Counted from the stretch's first letter, positions 1 through 11,023 are shown. The stretch is DNA of 64,000 nucleotides from Bacteroidales bacterium (GCA_015061085.1 SUXG01000003.1:48939-112938), one strand, 5' to 3'. A program made the numbers and translations. Notes: generated by a model not told the origin, from the letters alone.

Positions 1-278
1 ATTGTAGTTACAAATAATTCACCTTGCTCAGCCTTGCGTTCGTTCTTTTGCTCCCAGTTAGCGATTGCAGAGCGGAGAAGTTTTTCTACACGCTGTGCAG
101 CCTCTTTATTTGAGAATTTAAGGATGCCAAGAGCTTTGAATACTTCTTGACCGCGCACCATGTCAGCGACTAAACGCATTTTACGTGGAGATGTCGGAAC
201 ATTGCGCAGCTTAGCGAAGCTCTGAGATTTACGGGCCTCCTTTATCATTTCAGCTGATTGTCTTTTTCTTACACCCAT
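1..278 (-). CDS. rplV: 50S ribosomal protein L22 (partial, 3' end outside window)
   Basis: Large-subunit protein uL22, which lines the peptide exit tunnel. The reverse-strand reading frame starts [16 protein letters not shown] and runs open to the window edge for 92 codons. It contains the family motif [15 protein letters not shown] (about residues 30-44). It follows rpsS in the S10-type gene order (S19 then L22). Only the N-terminal part is present because the window ends, not because the gene is broken. Confidence 0.95.
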   Translation of the reverse strand, partial: MGVRKRQSAEMIKEARKSQSFAKLRNVPTSPRKMRLVADMVRGQEVFKALGILKFSNKEAAQRVEKLLRSAIANWEQKNERKAEQGELFVTT

Positions 279-321
279 TGTATTTTATTCTTTATTTTTC
301 TTGAATTAATATTACGGGCCA

Positions 322-591
322 TTATTTCTTCTTGTTACCACCGTGACCACGGAAGTTACGAGTCGGAGCAAATTCTCCGAGCTTGTGACCAACCATGTTT
401 TCAGTTACGTAAACAGGAATGAACTTGTTACCATTGTGTACCGCGAAAGTGTGACCTACGAAATCCGGAGAAATCATTGAAGCACGACTCCATGTCTTAA
501 TTACAGACTTCTTGCCTGATTCTTCCATTGCAGCCACTTTCTTTTCGAGCTTAACGCTGATAAATGGTCCTTTTTTTAATGAACGACTCAT
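322..591 (-). CDS. rpsS: 30S ribosomal protein S19
   Basis: uS19 of the small-subunit head, which contacts S13 and 16S rRNA. The 89-residue length is normal. The sequence [15 protein letters not shown] and the C-terminal [15 protein letters not shown] block are diagnostic. It lies 19 nt after rplB and 43 nt before rplV, on the same transcript. Confidence 0.97.
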   Translation of the reverse strand: MSRSLKKGPFISVKLEKKVAAMEESGKKSVIKTWSRASMISPDFVGHTFAVHNGNKFIPVYVTENMVGHKLGEFAPTRNFRGHGGNKKK

Positions 592-610
592 AGTTGTTTA
601 ATTAATCAAT

Positions 611-1438
611 TTACTTTTTTCTTCTTTCAATAATGTACTTAGAAGACTGTTTCTTAGGAGCACGTGTCTTCAAGCCCTTAGCATACAAGCCTGTACGTGA
701 ACGTGGATGACCTCCGGAAGCACGTCCTTCACCACCACCCATAGGGTGATCTACTGGATTCATTACAACACCACGGTTGTGTGGACGTCTGCCGAGGTGA
801 CGAGTTCTACCTGCCTTACCTGAGCGTTCAAGAGCATGGTCAGAGTTACCAACTACGCCTACTGTCGCTTTACAAGTAGCAAGGACTTTGCGTGTTTCTC
901 CTGAAGGTAATTTGATAATTGCGTAATCGCCTTCACGCGATGTCAACTGAGCGAACGTACCTGCTGAACGAGCCATAGAAGCTCCTTGTCCAGGACGTAG
1001 TTCAATACAATGGATTACTGTACCTACAGGTATCTTATTTAGTGGCAATGCATTACCTACTTCAGGTGCTGCATCAGGACCACTTACGACTGTAGTGCCA
1101 ACTTCCAATCCGTTGGGTGCAATCATATAAGCTTTTGTTCCATCAACATAGTAAAGCAATGCGATACGAGCCGAACGGTTAGGATCGTATTCGATTGACT
1201 TAACTACTGCTGGTACACCGTCTTTTGTTCTCTTAAAGTCTATGATACGATATCTACGTTTGTGACCACCTCCACGATAACGTGTAGCAAGGTGTCCTTC
1301 AACGTTACGACCACCAGTAGAACGCTTTCCTACTGTTAGAGATTTTTCTGGTGTAGTAGCAGTGATTGTTCCTTTAAATACACCAATAATTTTGTGACGT
1401 TGCCCCGGTGTAGTGGGCTTAAATTTTCTAACTGCCAT
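611..1438 (-). CDS. rplB: 50S ribosomal protein L2
   Basis: uL2 is needed for subunit association and peptidyl-transferase function. It has 275 residues, the usual length. The C-terminal region [14 protein letters not shown] carries the conserved histidine near the catalytic centre. It is separated from rplW by only 8 nt, which suggests translational coupling within the S10 block. Confidence 0.97.
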   Translation of the reverse strand: MAVRKFKPTTPGQRHKIIGVFKGTITATTPEKSLTVGKRSTGGRNVEGHLATRYRGGGHKRRYRIIDFKRTKDGVPAVVKSIEYDPNRSARIALLYYVDGTKAYMIAPNGLEVGTTVVSGPDAAPEVGNALPLNKIPVGTVIHCIELRPGQGASMARSAGTFAQLTSREGDYAIIKLPSGETRKVLATCKATVGVVGNSDHALERSGKAGRTRHLGRRPHNRGVVMNPVDHPMGGGEGRASGGHPRSRTGLYAKGLKTRAPKKQSSKYIIERRKK

Positions 1439-1446
1439 TCTTTTTA

Positions 1447-1737
1447 TTAAATATTGCTATAGTAGTCAATTGTTTGTCCTTCAGCAACCATTACAATGGC
1501 TTTCTTGAAAGCAGCTGTTTTTCCTTTAAGCAATCCACTCTTAGTATAACGCTGTTTTCTTTTGCCGGCAAAGTTTGCTGTGTTTACTTTAACCACTCTG
1601 ACGTTGTACAATTTCTCTACAATGTCCTTGATTTGAAATTTGTTTGCGTCTGGAGACACAGCAAAAGTGTAACGATTTAGCTTTTCAGTAAGTGCTGTAG
1701 CCTTTTCTGTTACGATTGGTCTAATTTGAATATCCAT
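1447..1737 (-). CDS. rplW: 50S ribosomal protein L23
   Basis: uL23 sits at the peptide exit and is the docking site for trigger factor and SRP. It has 96 residues and opens [14 protein letters not shown], with the VTEKAT motif typical of the family. It lies between rplD and rplB in canonical order. A plus-strand open frame across it is only a shadow. Confidence 0.96.
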   Translation of the reverse strand: MDIQIRPIVTEKATALTEKLNRYTFAVSPDANKFQIKDIVEKLYNVRVVKVNTANFAGKRKQRYTKSGLLKGKTAAFKKAIVMVAEGQTIDYYSNI

Positions 1738-1759
1738 AATTTTCTATATCTCCTTTGAA

Positions 1760-2395
1760 TTAAAGTTCATTTATTTGATTTACGCTATCTTCTGTCAATA
1801 CTAACGCGTTATTATTCAATATTGCGTATGTATTTAGCTCTCTTGCAACGATTGTTTTTGCATTCGCCACATTTCGAACAGACAAATATACGTTTTTATT
1901 TGCTTCTGACAAAACTAAAAGGACTTTTTTATCATCTATTTTAAGATTTTTTGCCAAATCCATGTAGTTTTTAGTCTTTGGAGCCTCAAAAGTGAAGTTT
2001 TCCACTACAATTATCTCATTGTTCTGAGCTTTTGCAGTAAGAGCAAGTTTACGAGCCAATCCTTTCACTTTTTTATTGATTTTGAATCTATAGTCACGAG
2101 GTTTTGGACCGAATACTCTACCACCACCGATAAGCACCGGAGAGTTGATGTCACCACGACGTGCACCGCCACCACCTTTTTGACGACCGAGCTTGCGAGT
2201 TGATCCAGAAACTTCACTACGTTCTTTGCTCTTGTGAGTTCCTTGACGTTGGTTAGCGAGGTATTGTTTTACGTCGAGATACACTACGTGTTCTGGATTA
2301 GCCTCGTTACCGGATGTATAAGCGAAAACTTCATCATTCAGGGTAATTTTACGCCCTGTATCTTGTCCTTTAATGTTATATACTGCTACTTCCAT
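1760..2395 (-). CDS. rplD: 50S ribosomal protein L4
   Basis: uL4 has a globular domain and an extended tunnel loop. It has 211 residues. The loop segment [18 protein letters not shown] (about residues 65-82) is the conserved tunnel-lining extension. Its ATG shares one base with the rplC stop codon (TAATG), a coupled arrangement. Confidence 0.96.
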   Translation of the reverse strand: MEVAVYNIKGQDTGRKITLNDEVFAYTSGNEANPEHVVYLDVKQYLANQRQGTHKSKERSEVSGSTRKLGRQKGGGGARRGDINSPVLIGGGRVFGPKPRDYRFKINKKVKGLARKLALTAKAQNNEIIVVENFTFEAPKTKNYMDLAKNLKIDDKKVLLVLSEANKNVYLSVRNVANAKTIVARELNTYAILNNNALVLTEDSVNQINEL

Positions 2396-3012
2396 TATTT
2401 CTCAACTATAACGATTGAACCTTTACTACCTGGGATAGAACCCTTAATCATTAACAAATTGTGCTCTGGGAGGATCTTGATAACTTGAAGGTTTTGAATT
2501 GTAACACGTTCGTTACCTGTTTGACCCGCCATGCGCATACCCTTGAATACTTTTGCAGGGTAAGAACAAGCACCAATTGAACCCGGTGCACGAAGACGAT
2601 TGTGTTGACCGTGCGTTCTTTGACCAACACCACCGAAGCCATGACGTTTTACAACGCCTTGGAATCCTTTACCCTTTGAAGTACCTACTACGTCAACAAA
2701 ACCTCCTTCTTCGAAGATTTCTACTGTGAGAGTTTCACCTAAAGCAGGCAAATTTGTAAATGATTTGAACTCGGCCAAGTGTCTCATTGGAGCTACTCCT
2801 GCTTTCTTGAAGTGACCAGCTTCAGGCTTAGTTGTGTGCTTTTCCTTCTTTTCTTGGAAACCAACTTGAACAGCTTGATAGCCATCATTTTCAATAGTCT
2901 TGATTTGAGTAACTACACAAGGACCTACTTCGATAACAGTGCACGGAATATTTTTTCCGTCGGCACTGAAAACGGATGTCATTCCGATTTTCTTTCCTAA
3001 TAATCCTGGCAT
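2395..3012 (-). CDS. rplC: 50S ribosomal protein L3
   Basis: uL3 is an early-assembly large-subunit protein. It has 205 residues and starts [15 protein letters not shown], the standard N-terminus. The conserved block [21 protein letters not shown], shown here by its ends only, includes the glutamine that is methylated in other bacteria. It overlaps rplD by one base and follows rpsJ by 27 nt. Confidence 0.97.
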   Translation of the reverse strand: MPGLLGKKIGMTSVFSADGKNIPCTVIEVGPCVVTQIKTIENDGYQAVQVGFQEKKEKHTTKPEAGHFKKAGVAPMRHLAEFKSFTNLPALGETLTVEIFEEGGFVDVVGTSKGKGFQGVVKRHGFGGVGQRTHGQHNRLRAPGSIGACSYPAKVFKGMRMAGQTGNERVTIQNLQVIKILPEHNLLMIKGSIPGSKGSIVIVEK

Positions 3013-3039
3013 TTCTACTAATTTTTTAAATTAAATTAA

Positions 3040-3345
3040 TCACACTTTAATTGACACATCTACGCCGCTAGGCAATTCAAGTTTCATAAGAGCGTCTACA
3101 GTCTTAGATGTAGAACTGTAAATGTCGATAAGACGCTGGAATGAAGACAACTGGAACTGTTCGCGTGACTTTTTGTTTACGAAAGTCGAGCGGTTAACAG
3201 TAAAGATACGTTTGTGAGTGGGAAGCGGAATTGGACCGCTTACCACTGCACCTGTAGCCTTAACTGTCTTTACAATCTTTTCAGCTGATTTATCAACCAA
3301 GCTGTGATCGTAAGATTTCAATTTAATTCTAATTTTTTGGCTCAT
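3040..3345 (-). CDS. rpsJ: 30S ribosomal protein S10
   Basis: uS10, also known as the antitermination factor NusE. It has 101 residues and starts [14 protein letters not shown]. The block [18 protein letters not shown] is diagnostic. It lies 16 nt downstream of fusA. The str and S10 operons are therefore joined, with no tuf gene between them. Confidence 0.97.
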   Translation of the reverse strand: MSQKIRIKLKSYDHSLVDKSAEKIVKTVKATGAVVSGPIPLPTHKRIFTVNRSTFVNKKSREQFQLSSFQRLIDIYSSTSKTVDALMKLELPSGVDVSIKV

Positions 3346-3361
3346 ATATTTTTAAATAAAT

Positions 3362-5482
3362 TTATTTCAACAAATCAACACGACCTTGACATTCTGTAAG
3401 AACGTTCCTAGCGATTGAAGAGCTAACCTCAGCATAGTGAGAGAATGTCATTGTAGAAGTTGCACGACCTGATGTGATTGTACGGAGTGCAGTCACATAA
3501 CCAAACATTTCAGCAAGTGGAGATTTAGCTTTCACGATACGAGCACCGCTACGGCTTGTTTCCATACCTTCTACTTGACCACGACGCTTGTTAAGGTCAC
3601 CAATTACATCACCCATTGATTCTTCCGGTGTAACAACTTCAATCTTCATGATAGGCTCTTGAAGCACAGGACCTGCCTTTTCACAAGCCTTCTTGAATGC
3701 TTGGATAGCACAAAGTTCGAATGAAAGTTGGTCAGAGTCAACCGGGTGGAAGCTACCATCGAGAAGTGTAACCTTGAGTTGTTCTACAGGATAACCAGCA
3801 AGAACACCATTCTTCATTGCAGTTTGGAAACCCTTTTGAACAGATGGGATATATTCCTTCGGAACGTTACCACCCTTAACTTCGTCGATGAATTGCAAGC
3901 TACCTTCGAAGCCTTCATCTACAGGCTCAACGCGAACGATAATGTCTGCAAACTTACCACGACCACCGGTTTGCTTCTTGAATGTTTCACGAAGTTCAAC
4001 AGCTTGTGTAATAGCCTCTTTGTAAGTAACTTGTGGACGACCTTGGTTACACTCTACCTTGAACTCACGACGGAGACGGTCGATAATAATATCGAGGTGA
4101 AGCTCACCCATACCGCTGATAACAGTTTGACCTGTTTCCTCGTTAGTTTCAACGCGGAATGTCGGGTCTTCTTCAGCAAGTTTTTGAAGACCTACTCCAA
4201 GTTTATCAAGGTCTTTTTGAGTCTTAGGCTCTACTGCGATACCAATCACAGGATCTGGGAATTCCATTGCTTCAAGTACAATTGGAGCATCCTCTGCACA
4301 GAGAGTGTCACCTGTGCGAATATCTTTAAAGCCAACTCCTGCGCCAATATCACCACATCCGATAACTTCTCTTGGATTTTGCTTATTAGAGTGCATTTGG
4401 AAAAGGCGTGAGATACGTTCTTTCTTTCCTGAGCGACTATTGAAACAGTAACTACCAGCAACCATTTCACCAGAGTAAACACGGAAGAAACAAAGACGAC
4501 CTACGTATGGGTCTGTCGCAATCTTAAATGCAAGAGCAGCCAAAGGCTCTTCTGCACTTGGTTTACGTGTGATGATTGATTCAGGATCGCCAACCTCATG
4601 ACCTTCGATAGCACTTTGGTCAGCAGGTGATGGAAGGTAAGCACATACGTTATCAAGCAATGCTTGAACACCCTTGTTCTTGAAAGATGAACCACAAGTC
4701 ATTGGGTTAACGTGCATACCGAGAGTTGCTGTACGGATTGCTGATTTGATTTCCTCTACTGTGATTGTAGATGGGTCATCAAAGTATTTTTCCATAAACG
4801 CTTCGTCAAACTCAGCAAGAGTTTCAAGCATTTTATCTCTCCACTCTTCAGCTTCAGGAAGAAGGTTAGCAGGAATATCTTCGATTGAATATTCAGCACC
4901 CATAGTTTCATCGTGCCAGAAGTATGCCTTCATCGTAACGAGGTCAACTACGCCCTTGAATGTTTCTTCAGCACCGATTGGAATTTGGATTGGAAGCGGG
5001 TTAGCACCGAGCACTTCACGTACTTGGCGAACCACCTCAAAGAAGTTAGCACCAGAACGGTCCATCTTGTTGACATAACCGATACGTGGCACATTATATT
5101 TGTCAGCTTGACGCCAAACTGTTTCTGACTGAGGCTCAACACCACCTACTGCACAAAATGCAGCTACAGCACCGTCGAGTACACGCAAAGAACGTTCTAC
5201 TTCCACTGTAAAGTCAACGTGTCCCGGAGTATCAATAAGGTTAATCTTGTATTGAGTACCATTATATTTCCAGAACGCTGTTGTTGCAGCAGATGTAATT
5301 GTGATACCACGTTCTTGTTCCTGTTCCATCCAGTCCATTGTAGCTCCACCATCGTGAACTTCACCAATTTTGTGAGTAAGACCTGTATAGAAGAGGATAC
5401 GTTCAGAAGTAGTTGTCTTACCGGCATCGATGTGAGCCATGATACCGATATTTCTGGTAAGTTTAAGATCTTCTTTTGCCAT
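3362..5482 (-). CDS. fusA: Elongation factor G
   Basis: Ribosomal translocase GTPase, 706 residues, full length. G1 is AHIDAGKT (residues 16-23), G3 is DTPGH and G4 is NKMD, all intact, so this is a canonical EF-G and not the GTPase-dead EF-G2 type seen in some Bacteroides. Domain IV is rich in the usual GMGELHLDI and GGRGKFAD motifs. The gene lies 22 nt after rpsG and 16 nt before rpsJ. Confidence 0.98.
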   Translation of the reverse strand: MAKEDLKLTRNIGIMAHIDAGKTTTSERILFYTGLTHKIGEVHDGGATMDWMEQEQERGITITSAATTAFWKYNGTQYKINLIDTPGHVDFTVEVERSLRVLDGAVAAFCAVGGVEPQSETVWRQADKYNVPRIGYVNKMDRSGANFFEVVRQVREVLGANPLPIQIPIGAEETFKGVVDLVTMKAYFWHDETMGAEYSIEDIPANLLPEAEEWRDKMLETLAEFDEAFMEKYFDDPSTITVEEIKSAIRTATLGMHVNPMTCGSSFKNKGVQALLDNVCAYLPSPADQSAIEGHEVGDPESIITRKPSAEEPLAALAFKIATDPYVGRLCFFRVYSGEMVAGSYCFNSRSGKKERISRLFQMHSNKQNPREVIGCGDIGAGVGFKDIRTGDTLCAEDAPIVLEAMEFPDPVIGIAVEPKTQKDLDKLGVGLQKLAEEDPTFRVETNEETGQTVISGMGELHLDIIIDRLRREFKVECNQGRPQVTYKEAITQAVELRETFKKQTGGRGKFADIIVRVEPVDEGFEGSLQFIDEVKGGNVPKEYIPSVQKGFQTAMKNGVLAGYPVEQLKVTLLDGSFHPVDSDQLSFELCAIQAFKKACEKAGPVLQEPIMKIEVVTPEESMGDVIGDLNKRRGQVEGMETSRSGARIVKAKSPLAEMFGYVTALRTITSGRATSTMTFSHYAEVSSSIARNVLTECQGRVDLLK

Positions 5483-5504
5483 TGTGAAAAGTGTCTATCA
5501 ATTA

Positions 5505-5981
5505 TTAAAATCTGAAGTGAGCGAATGCACGGTTAGCTTCTGCCATACGATGCATATCTTCTTTACGTTTGAAAGCACCACCTTGCTCATTGAAAGCATC
5601 AACGATTTCTGCAGCAAGTTTGTCTGCCATAGTTTTACCACCACGCTTACGAGCGAAGATGATAAGGTTCTTCATTGAGATAGACTCTTTACGATCCGGA
5701 CGGATTTCAGTTGGAACTTGGAAAGTTGCACCACCGATACGGCGTGACTTAACTTCCACTTGAGGAGTAATCTTTTCAAGAGCTGCTTTCCAGATTTCGA
5801 GAGCAGTCTTCTCCTCGTTAGGCAATTTAGACTTCACAGTCTCAAGAGCTGTATAGAAAATTGTGTATGCAGTATTCTTCTTACCATCATACATCAAGTG
5901 ATTTACGAATTTTGTAACTCGCACATCATTAAAAACAGGATCCGGAAGGATCACTCTTTTTTTGGGTTTTGCTTTTCTCAT
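5505..5981 (-). CDS. rpsG: 30S ribosomal protein S7
   Basis: uS7 nucleates assembly of the small-subunit head. It has 158 residues, with the motifs [12 protein letters not shown] and [15 protein letters not shown]. The spacer to rpsL is 138 nt, the longest inside the operon, but I see no terminator-like hairpin there. It is probably co-transcribed from the rpsL promoter. Confidence 0.97.
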   Translation of the reverse strand: MRKAKPKKRVILPDPVFNDVRVTKFVNHLMYDGKKNTAYTIFYTALETVKSKLPNEEKTALEIWKAALEKITPQVEVKSRRIGGATFQVPTEIRPDRKESISMKNLIIFARKRGGKTMADKLAAEIVDAFNEQGGAFKRKEDMHRMAEANRAFAHFRF

Positions 5982-6119
5982 TTTTAAAAATTTGTGTTTT
6001 TGTTTTTGGCTGCATTTACTTCTTCAACGACATACTCTTATGTCATTTACTCAACCTTAGCCATCCAATAAATCAAAAACTAGTTTTAAATTGTGATTTA
6101 ATTGAATTTGCAGTTAATC

Positions 6120-6503
6120 TTATTTCTTAGCTGCTTTAGGACGTTTTGCTCCATATTTTGAGCGACGTTGCGTACGGCCGTTTACACCTGCAGTATCTAA
6201 AGTACCACGCACGATGTGATAACGAACACCCGGAAGGTCTTTAACACGACCACCACGTACCATTACGATTGAGTGCTCCTGAAGGTTGTGACCTTCTCCC
6301 GGAATGTAAGAGTTGACTTCCTTACCGTTAGTCAAGCGCACACGCGCCACCTTACGCATAGCCGAGTTAGGCTTCTTAGGAGTTGTTGTGTAAACTCTCA
6401 CGCAAACGCCACGACGTTGTGGGCATGAATCCAATGCCGGTGATTTGCTCTTATCCTGCAAAGCCACACGTCCTTTTCTTACTAATTGTTGAATTGTAGG
6501 CAT
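6120..6503 (-). CDS. rpsL: 30S ribosomal protein S12
   Basis: uS12 controls decoding accuracy. It has 127 residues and starts [12 protein letters not shown]. The streptomycin-relevant segment [12 protein letters not shown] keeps the wild-type lysine at residue 43, so no streptomycin-resistance change is visible there. It is the first gene of the long minus-strand ribosomal operon. Confidence 0.97.
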   Translation of the reverse strand: MPTIQQLVRKGRVALQDKSKSPALDSCPQRRGVCVRVYTTTPKKPNSAMRKVARVRLTNGKEVNSYIPGEGHNLQEHSIVMVRGGRVKDLPGVRYHIVRGTLDTAGVNGRTQRRSKYGAKRPKAAKK

Positions 6504-6640
6504 TCTTTGTCTTTTTTACGTTTATTTTTATTAATAATTTAAAATTTATTGGCTCTTTAATACACCACACAAACGCCACCAAAAACCTATTAATCAGGCA
6601 ATTAGCAACATTTGACCTCTAAATATCTTTAAAAGCGATG

Positions 6641-6672
6641 CAAAGTTACTAATAATTAACGAATTACACAAA
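6641..6672 (-). promoter_or_regulatory. Promoter of the rpsL-fusA-S10 operon
   Basis: On the minus strand TTTG (6672-6669), then 20 nt, then TAACTTTG (6648-6641). This matches the Bacteroidota -33/-7 promoter. Transcription would start near 6634, leaving a leader of about 130 nt before rpsL. Confidence 0.75.
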
Positions 6673-6679
6673 CAATAAA

Positions 6680-6718
6680 GACAAAAAAATTGAGCACAAA
6701 TTTTATTCTGCACTCAAT
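6680..6718 (-). terminator. Terminator after the GlmU-like gene
   Basis: On the minus strand a 10-bp stem with two G-U pairs (6718-6709 with 6698-6689) is followed by a run of seven T. It lies just downstream of the GlmU-like gene and directly upstream of the rpsL promoter, insulating the two. Confidence 0.7.
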
Positions 6719-6752
6719 CTTGCACTAATTCGCATTTCTTGCATCAAACCAT

Positions 6753-7928
6753 TTACTTATATGTAGATGCTATTTTATATATTTCTTCAAATATTTCATA
6801 GTCGATTTCCGTCAGCAACATTCCTCGACGAGCCATAGCCCTATTGGCAATTTCAAAAAATTTCTTCAACTGCACATCAACAAATCCTCCGACAGGAGAG
6901 CCTTCACTAAAGGATGGAATAAATGTTCGAGGAAATCCCGAACCATGAATATTCACCCCTACCCCCACGACCGTCGCTGTATTAAACATGCAGTTTATTC
7001 CAACTTTTGAATGATCACCCATTATCAACCCACAGAATTGCAAATCTGTACGCATAAACGTATGATCAGGATAATTCCAAAGACGTATTTTCGAATAATC
7101 ATTCTTTAGATTAGAAGCATTAGTACCGGCTCCTATATTACACCACTCTCCGATAACCGCATTACCAAGAAAACCGTCATGAGCTTTATTACTATAACCA
7201 AAAACCAAAACATTATTTAGCTCACCACCCATTTTAGACCATGGACCAATTGTTGTATCACTATATATTTTTGCCCCCATATTAATATATGAGTGTTCAC
7301 ACAAAGCCATAGGACCCCTCACACAACTACCTTCCATTATTTGAGAATCCTTTCCTATATATATAGGACCACCGAGAGTATTTAGACACGCGCCCTCTAC
7401 GCTTGCCCCCTCTTCAACAAATATCAGCGATTTATCACCTATTATTGTATTTGATTCTGAAATAGCACAACTAATTCTATCTTTGGTTATTGCATCGAAA
7501 TCGTCCTTTATCATCGCTCCGTTATTTGTAAACAATTCATACAAATAATGCAAAATCAGACAATCGCCTTCGTACGACACCTGTTTATAGCGTCCATTTT
7601 CAAAATCATCAATACTTCCTTTGTATGCAATCATATCATCGCCTTTAAACAAAGCCTCACCAACGCTCAACGACTCTATAACTCCAACCACATCTTTGTT
7701 TGGAACCACATTACCGGCTATCACCAAATCTTCATCACCTTTGGTCAATGTATACTTTTTCTCAAGAAACGACACTGTCTTATAACTGTAGTTTCCTGAG
7801 ATAAAAAGTTCCCATTTCTGACGAATTGTAGTTATACCTATTCTAAAATCCGCAATAGGTCGAGTGAACGACATCGGCAGCAAATCCGCATGCACTCTTG
7901 GAACATCATATAAAATTATATTTCTCAT
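6753..7928 (-). CDS. GlmU-like sugar nucleotidyltransferase with left-handed beta-helix
   Basis: Probable NTP-sugar nucleotidyltransferase of the GlmU_N/hexapeptide-repeat type found in Bacteroidota. The N-terminal part (MRNIILYDVPRVHADLLPMSF) is the nucleotidyltransferase-like half. From about residue 180 the sequence shows hexapeptide turns such as IYIGKDSQIMEGSCVRG and VIGEWCNIGAGTNASN. I chose the ATG at 7928 (391 aa): the frame extends upstream another 47 codons, but those residues look like untranslated AT-rich sequence and contain the putative -7 element (TACTTTTG, 7990-7983). The substrate sugar cannot be told. It is divergent from pepP. Confidence 0.8.
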   Translation of the reverse strand: MRNIILYDVPRVHADLLPMSFTRPIADFRIGITTIRQKWELFISGNYSYKTVSFLEKKYTLTKGDEDLVIAGNVVPNKDVVGVIESLSVGEALFKGDDMIAYKGSIDDFENGRYKQVSYEGDCLILHYLYELFTNNGAMIKDDFDAITKDRISCAISESNTIIGDKSLIFVEEGASVEGACLNTLGGPIYIGKDSQIMEGSCVRGPMALCEHSYINMGAKIYSDTTIGPWSKMGGELNNVLVFGYSNKAHDGFLGNAVIGEWCNIGAGTNASNLKNDYSKIRLWNYPDHTFMRTDLQFCGLIMGDHSKVGINCMFNTATVVGVGVNIHGSGFPRTFIPSFSEGSPVGGFVDVQLKKFFEIANRAMARRGMLLTEIDYEIFEEIYKIASTYK

Positions 7929-8049
7929 ACAAAATCCACTTTTAGTTACTAAAATCCCCAAAAACAAGAGATTTACATTGTGCAAAAGTAATCTTTTTTT
8001 CACATATAGCACTAAATAGCACCCTAAAATCATTAAATTATCCAAAAGA

Positions 8050-8081
8050 TTTGCATATAACACTATCATTTCGTATCTTTA
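8050..8081 (+). promoter_or_regulatory. Promoter of the aminopeptidase gene
   Basis: TTTG at 8050-8053, 20 nt, then TATCTTTA at 8074-8081, one base off the TAnnTTTG consensus. It lies 34 nt before the ATG. The 187-nt divergent spacer also holds a -7-like element for the opposite gene at 7983-7990. Confidence 0.65.
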
Positions 8082-8115
8082 CACCATTAAATTAACATCA
8101 ATTGAAATCATAAAT

Positions 8116-9909
8116 ATGAAAAAGAATTTCGAATATCTGACTCGTCTGCGCCAAGTTATGGCAGAACAAAAAATTGATGTCGTAATTATCTCCGGCACGG
8201 ACCCTCATCAAAGCGAAAATCCTCCACACCATTGGAGAGATCGTGAATGGATTACCGGTTTCTGGTCAACAAACGGAACAAACGGAACAGCTGTAGTCCT
8301 TCAAGACCAAGCATATTGTTGGACTGACTCTCGTTATTTCATCCAAGCCGAAGAACAACTTGCCGACACCGGCTTTAAAATGATGAAAGAAGATGGTCCG
8401 GAAGCGATTGACCTTATCGGATGGATCGCTCAAAACGTTACAAAAGGCTCCACAGTTGCAATCGACGGCATGACTTTCTCCACATCACTTGCCAACAAGA
8501 TTCAAAGCGAACTAAATGCCGCAAACCTTAAGTTTGCAACAGATTTTGCACCATTTGACATCATTAACCCGGAGCGTCCTAAACGTCCTCTCAACAAACT
8601 ATTCGTTCACGACGAAAAAATTGTCGGAGAGTCAGTCGACTCAAAGGTAAATCGCGTCATTGAGCAAGTTACATCCGAAGGCGCAGAAGCCATCATTATG
8701 GCATCGCTTGACGACATCGCTTGGACTACAAACTTACGCACAGCAAACGACATTTCTTACAGTCCGATGTTTGTGTCATACGTATTCTTAAGCAATAAAC
8801 AAAGAATACTTTTCATCGACGAGGAAAAACTCACAGACGAAGTTAAAGCCCACCTAAATAAATACAACTTCGAAATCAAACCATACGATGCAGTTCTCGA
8901 CTTTATTGCATCACTCCCTGAAAACACTCGTCTGCTTGTCGACCCTGATAAAGTATCAAGAGGACTTTTCGACAAAGTGAGATGCAATGCTGTATTTGGG
9001 GGTACAAAAGTCGCCAAACTAAAGAGTATCAAAAACGACTCAATGCTTCGCAGCATCGACACTGCAATGGAAAAAGATGGCGTGGCGCTCACTCGTTTCT
9101 TCATGATGGTAGAAAGAGAACACCAAAAGGGCGAACTCACAGAGCTCATTCTCAGCGAACGTCTTCGCGAAATACGTCTTTCTGACCCAAGCTGCGTAGA
9201 CGAAAGTTTCGCATCAATTCTTGGGTTCAAGGAACATGGCGCTATCATCCACTACGAGGCTACCGAAGAGAGCAACATTCCTGTCGTAGGCGACGGCCTT
9301 CTCTTGGTGGATTCAGGCGGTCAATACATCTACGGCACAACCGACATTACTCGCACAGTAGCATTAGGCACACCGACTGCTGAAGAAATTCACGACTATA
9401 CACTCGTGCTCAAGGGCCACATCGCAATTGCAAACGCTGTATTCCCTGAAGGCACAACAGGCCACCAACTTGATGCAATGGCACGCCAATATCTCTGGAA
9501 AGAAGGTAAAGCTTACTATCACGGCACAGGTCATGGTATCGGATTTTTTATCAATTGCCATGAAGGTCCGCAAAGCATTCGTCTCAACATCAACCCTACT
9601 CCACTCGAAGTCGGTATGGCTACAAGTAATGAGCCTGGCGTTTATTACGAAGGCAAGTATGGCATCCGCACCGAAAACATCATTATCACAGTTCCTGCAA
9701 TGGAGACAGAGTTTGGCAAGTTTTTCAAGTTTAAAACAGTGACACTCTTTCCATACGATCGTCGCTTGATCGACACAAGCATCATGAGTGACAATGAAAT
9801 CCAATGGGTGGACGACTACCACAAAATGGTCAGAGATCGCCTGACTCCTCTTTTGACAGCAGAAGAAGCTGCATGGATGGAAACTAAAACGCAACCACTA
9901 AAACGATAA
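8116..9909 (+). CDS. pepP: Xaa-Pro aminopeptidase (M24B, aminopeptidase P)
   Basis: Cytoplasmic dimetal peptidase that removes N-terminal residues preceding proline. At 597 residues it is the long, three-domain form (two creatinase-like N domains, then the pita-bread catalytic domain), as in eukaryotic XPNPEP1. The metal ligands are all present: D399, D410, H473 (in GTGHGIG), E506 (NEPGVYY) and E520 (RTENI). No signal peptide is seen. The next gene starts 4 nt after the stop, so the two are co-transcribed and end at the terminator near 10.46 kb. Confidence 0.93.
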   Translation: MKKNFEYLTRLRQVMAEQKIDVVIISGTDPHQSENPPHHWRDREWITGFWSTNGTNGTAVVLQDQAYCWTDSRYFIQAEEQLADTGFKMMKEDGPEAIDLIGWIAQNVTKGSTVAIDGMTFSTSLANKIQSELNAANLKFATDFAPFDIINPERPKRPLNKLFVHDEKIVGESVDSKVNRVIEQVTSEGAEAIIMASLDDIAWTTNLRTANDISYSPMFVSYVFLSNKQRILFIDEEKLTDEVKAHLNKYNFEIKPYDAVLDFIASLPENTRLLVDPDKVSRGLFDKVRCNAVFGGTKVAKLKSIKNDSMLRSIDTAMEKDGVALTRFFMMVEREHQKGELTELILSERLREIRLSDPSCVDESFASILGFKEHGAIIHYEATEESNIPVVGDGLLLVDSGGQYIYGTTDITRTVALGTPTAEEIHDYTLVLKGHIAIANAVFPEGTTGHQLDAMARQYLWKEGKAYYHGTGHGIGFFINCHEGPQSIRLNINPTPLEVGMATSNEPGVYYEGKYGIRTENIIITVPAMETEFGKFFKFKTVTLFPYDRRLIDTSIMSDNEIQWVDDYHKMVRDRLTPLLTAEEAAWMETKTQPLKR

Positions 9910-9913
9910 TACA

Positions 9914-10438
9914 ATGGCATTAATCAGACCCGTCAGAGGTTTTACACCGGAAATAGGGAAAGACTGCTTTTTAGCAGAAAACGCAGCCATAATCGGCGAC
10001 GTAATTATGGGAGACGAGTGTAGCATTTGGTATGGAACAATTCTACGTGGAGACGTAAATTCTATCAGAATAGGCAATCGCGTAAATATCCAAGATGGCT
10101 CAGTACTGCACACACTCTATCAGAAATCAACTATCGAAATTGGCGATGATGTATCGATCGGACACAACGTAGTGATTCATGGAGCCAAGATTCGTGATTT
10201 TGCTCTCATAGGCATGGGGGCAATCGTAATGGACGATGCCATAGTCGGCGAAGGCGCATTAGTTGCAGCCGGATCTGTCGTTTTAGGCAAAACCGTTATC
10301 GGCCCTAACGAAATGTGGGCAGGAGCTCCTGCCAAATTTGTAAAAATGGTAGAACCGGAAAAAGCCAAAGAGATGAATCAGAAAATTGCCCGCAATTATC
10401 TGATGTACTCAAAATGGTATGATCAGGAAGCAGAATAA
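9914..10438 (+). CDS. Gamma-carbonic-anhydrase-like hexapeptide protein
   Basis: A 174-residue left-handed beta-helix protein of the gamma-CA/YrdA/PaaY group. Its repeats include GRVNIQDGSVLH, IGDDVSIGHNVVIHGAKI and VGEGALVAAGSVVLG. Histidines at LHT, GHN and IHG sit where the family binds zinc. Real carbonic anhydrase activity is not assured, because many members are of unknown function. It is the second gene of the pepP operon. Confidence 0.85.
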   Translation: MALIRPVRGFTPEIGKDCFLAENAAIIGDVIMGDECSIWYGTILRGDVNSIRIGNRVNIQDGSVLHTLYQKSTIEIGDDVSIGHNVVIHGAKIRDFALIGMGAIVMDDAIVGEGALVAAGSVVLGKTVIGPNEMWAGAPAKFVKMVEPEKAKEMNQKIARNYLMYSKWYDQEAE

Positions 10439-10460
10439 TGCAATTTACACCTTAATATAT

Positions 10461-10498
10461 AAGAGGCCAAGTTTGGAGTAAAACTTGGCCTCTTTTTT
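10461..10498 (+). terminator. Terminator of the pepP operon
   Basis: A 14-bp perfect stem (AAGAGGCCAAGTTT and its complement) with a short loop and a TTTTTT tail, 22 nt after the stop codon. The remainder of the 303-nt gap before rpsU holds AT-rich sequence and the rpsU promoter. Confidence 0.9.
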
Positions 10499-10635
10499 GC
10501 CATTCAAGACTTCATACAAACATTTTTCTTAGCTGTGTTAGAGGCCCTCAAAGCACAAAAATCGCTTCTTATATCGCCAAAGAAGCTCAAAACGAATAAA
10601 TTGACAACAAAAAACAAATATTTTCCCCAAAAAAT

Positions 10636-10666
10636 TTTGCTATTAGAATAAAGTTGCCTAATTTTG
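10636..10666 (+). promoter_or_regulatory. Promoter of rpsU-xerC-hpf
   Basis: TTTG (10636-10639), 19 nt, TAATTTTG (10659-10666): an exact match to the Bacteroidota consensus. It leaves a leader of about 70 nt before the rpsU ATG. Confidence 0.8.
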
Positions 10667-10741
10667 CACCGCTAAATCTCTAAGTAATATCATTACTTGG
10701 AAAATAAATTTGATTAATAACTAAAAACAACAATAAAAAAC

Positions 10742-10933
10742 ATGATCATTGTACAAGTAAAAGAAGGTGACAACATCGAAAAAGCATTAAAAAGATTCAA
10801 ACGCAAATTTGAAAAAACAGGTATCGTAAAAGAACTTCGTAGCCGTCAGGCATTCGAAAAACCATCTGTAGCAAACCGCAAAAAAATGATGAAAGCGGTT
10901 TATGTTCAAAAACTTCGCCAAGTAGAAGAATAA
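10742..10933 (+). CDS. rpsU: 30S ribosomal protein S21
   Basis: bS21, the small basic late-assembly protein of the 30S platform. It has 63 residues with the standard VKEGDNIEKALKRFKRK start, RRxxFEKPS-like core and basic tail. In Bacteroidota it is often followed by a tyrosine recombinase and hpf, as here. Confidence 0.96.
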   Translation: MIIVQVKEGDNIEKALKRFKRKFEKTGIVKELRSRQAFEKPSVANRKKMMKAVYVQKLRQVEE

Positions 10934-11023
10934 TTTTTCAAATTTATTTGGGTATCTCAAAAAAAACGATTATCTTCGTAAAATAAATCCATTCTATACA
11001 GAAATGGAGAAAATACGAAGATT

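Noticed and set aside
3728..4411. 227-codon plus-strand frame inside fusA
   Set aside because: Fully antisense to a highly conserved EF-G coding region; it reflects codon bias.
7929..8069. N-terminal 47-residue extension of the GlmU-like protein
   Set aside because: It lacks similarity to the family, overlaps the promoter region, and a better ATG exists at 7928.
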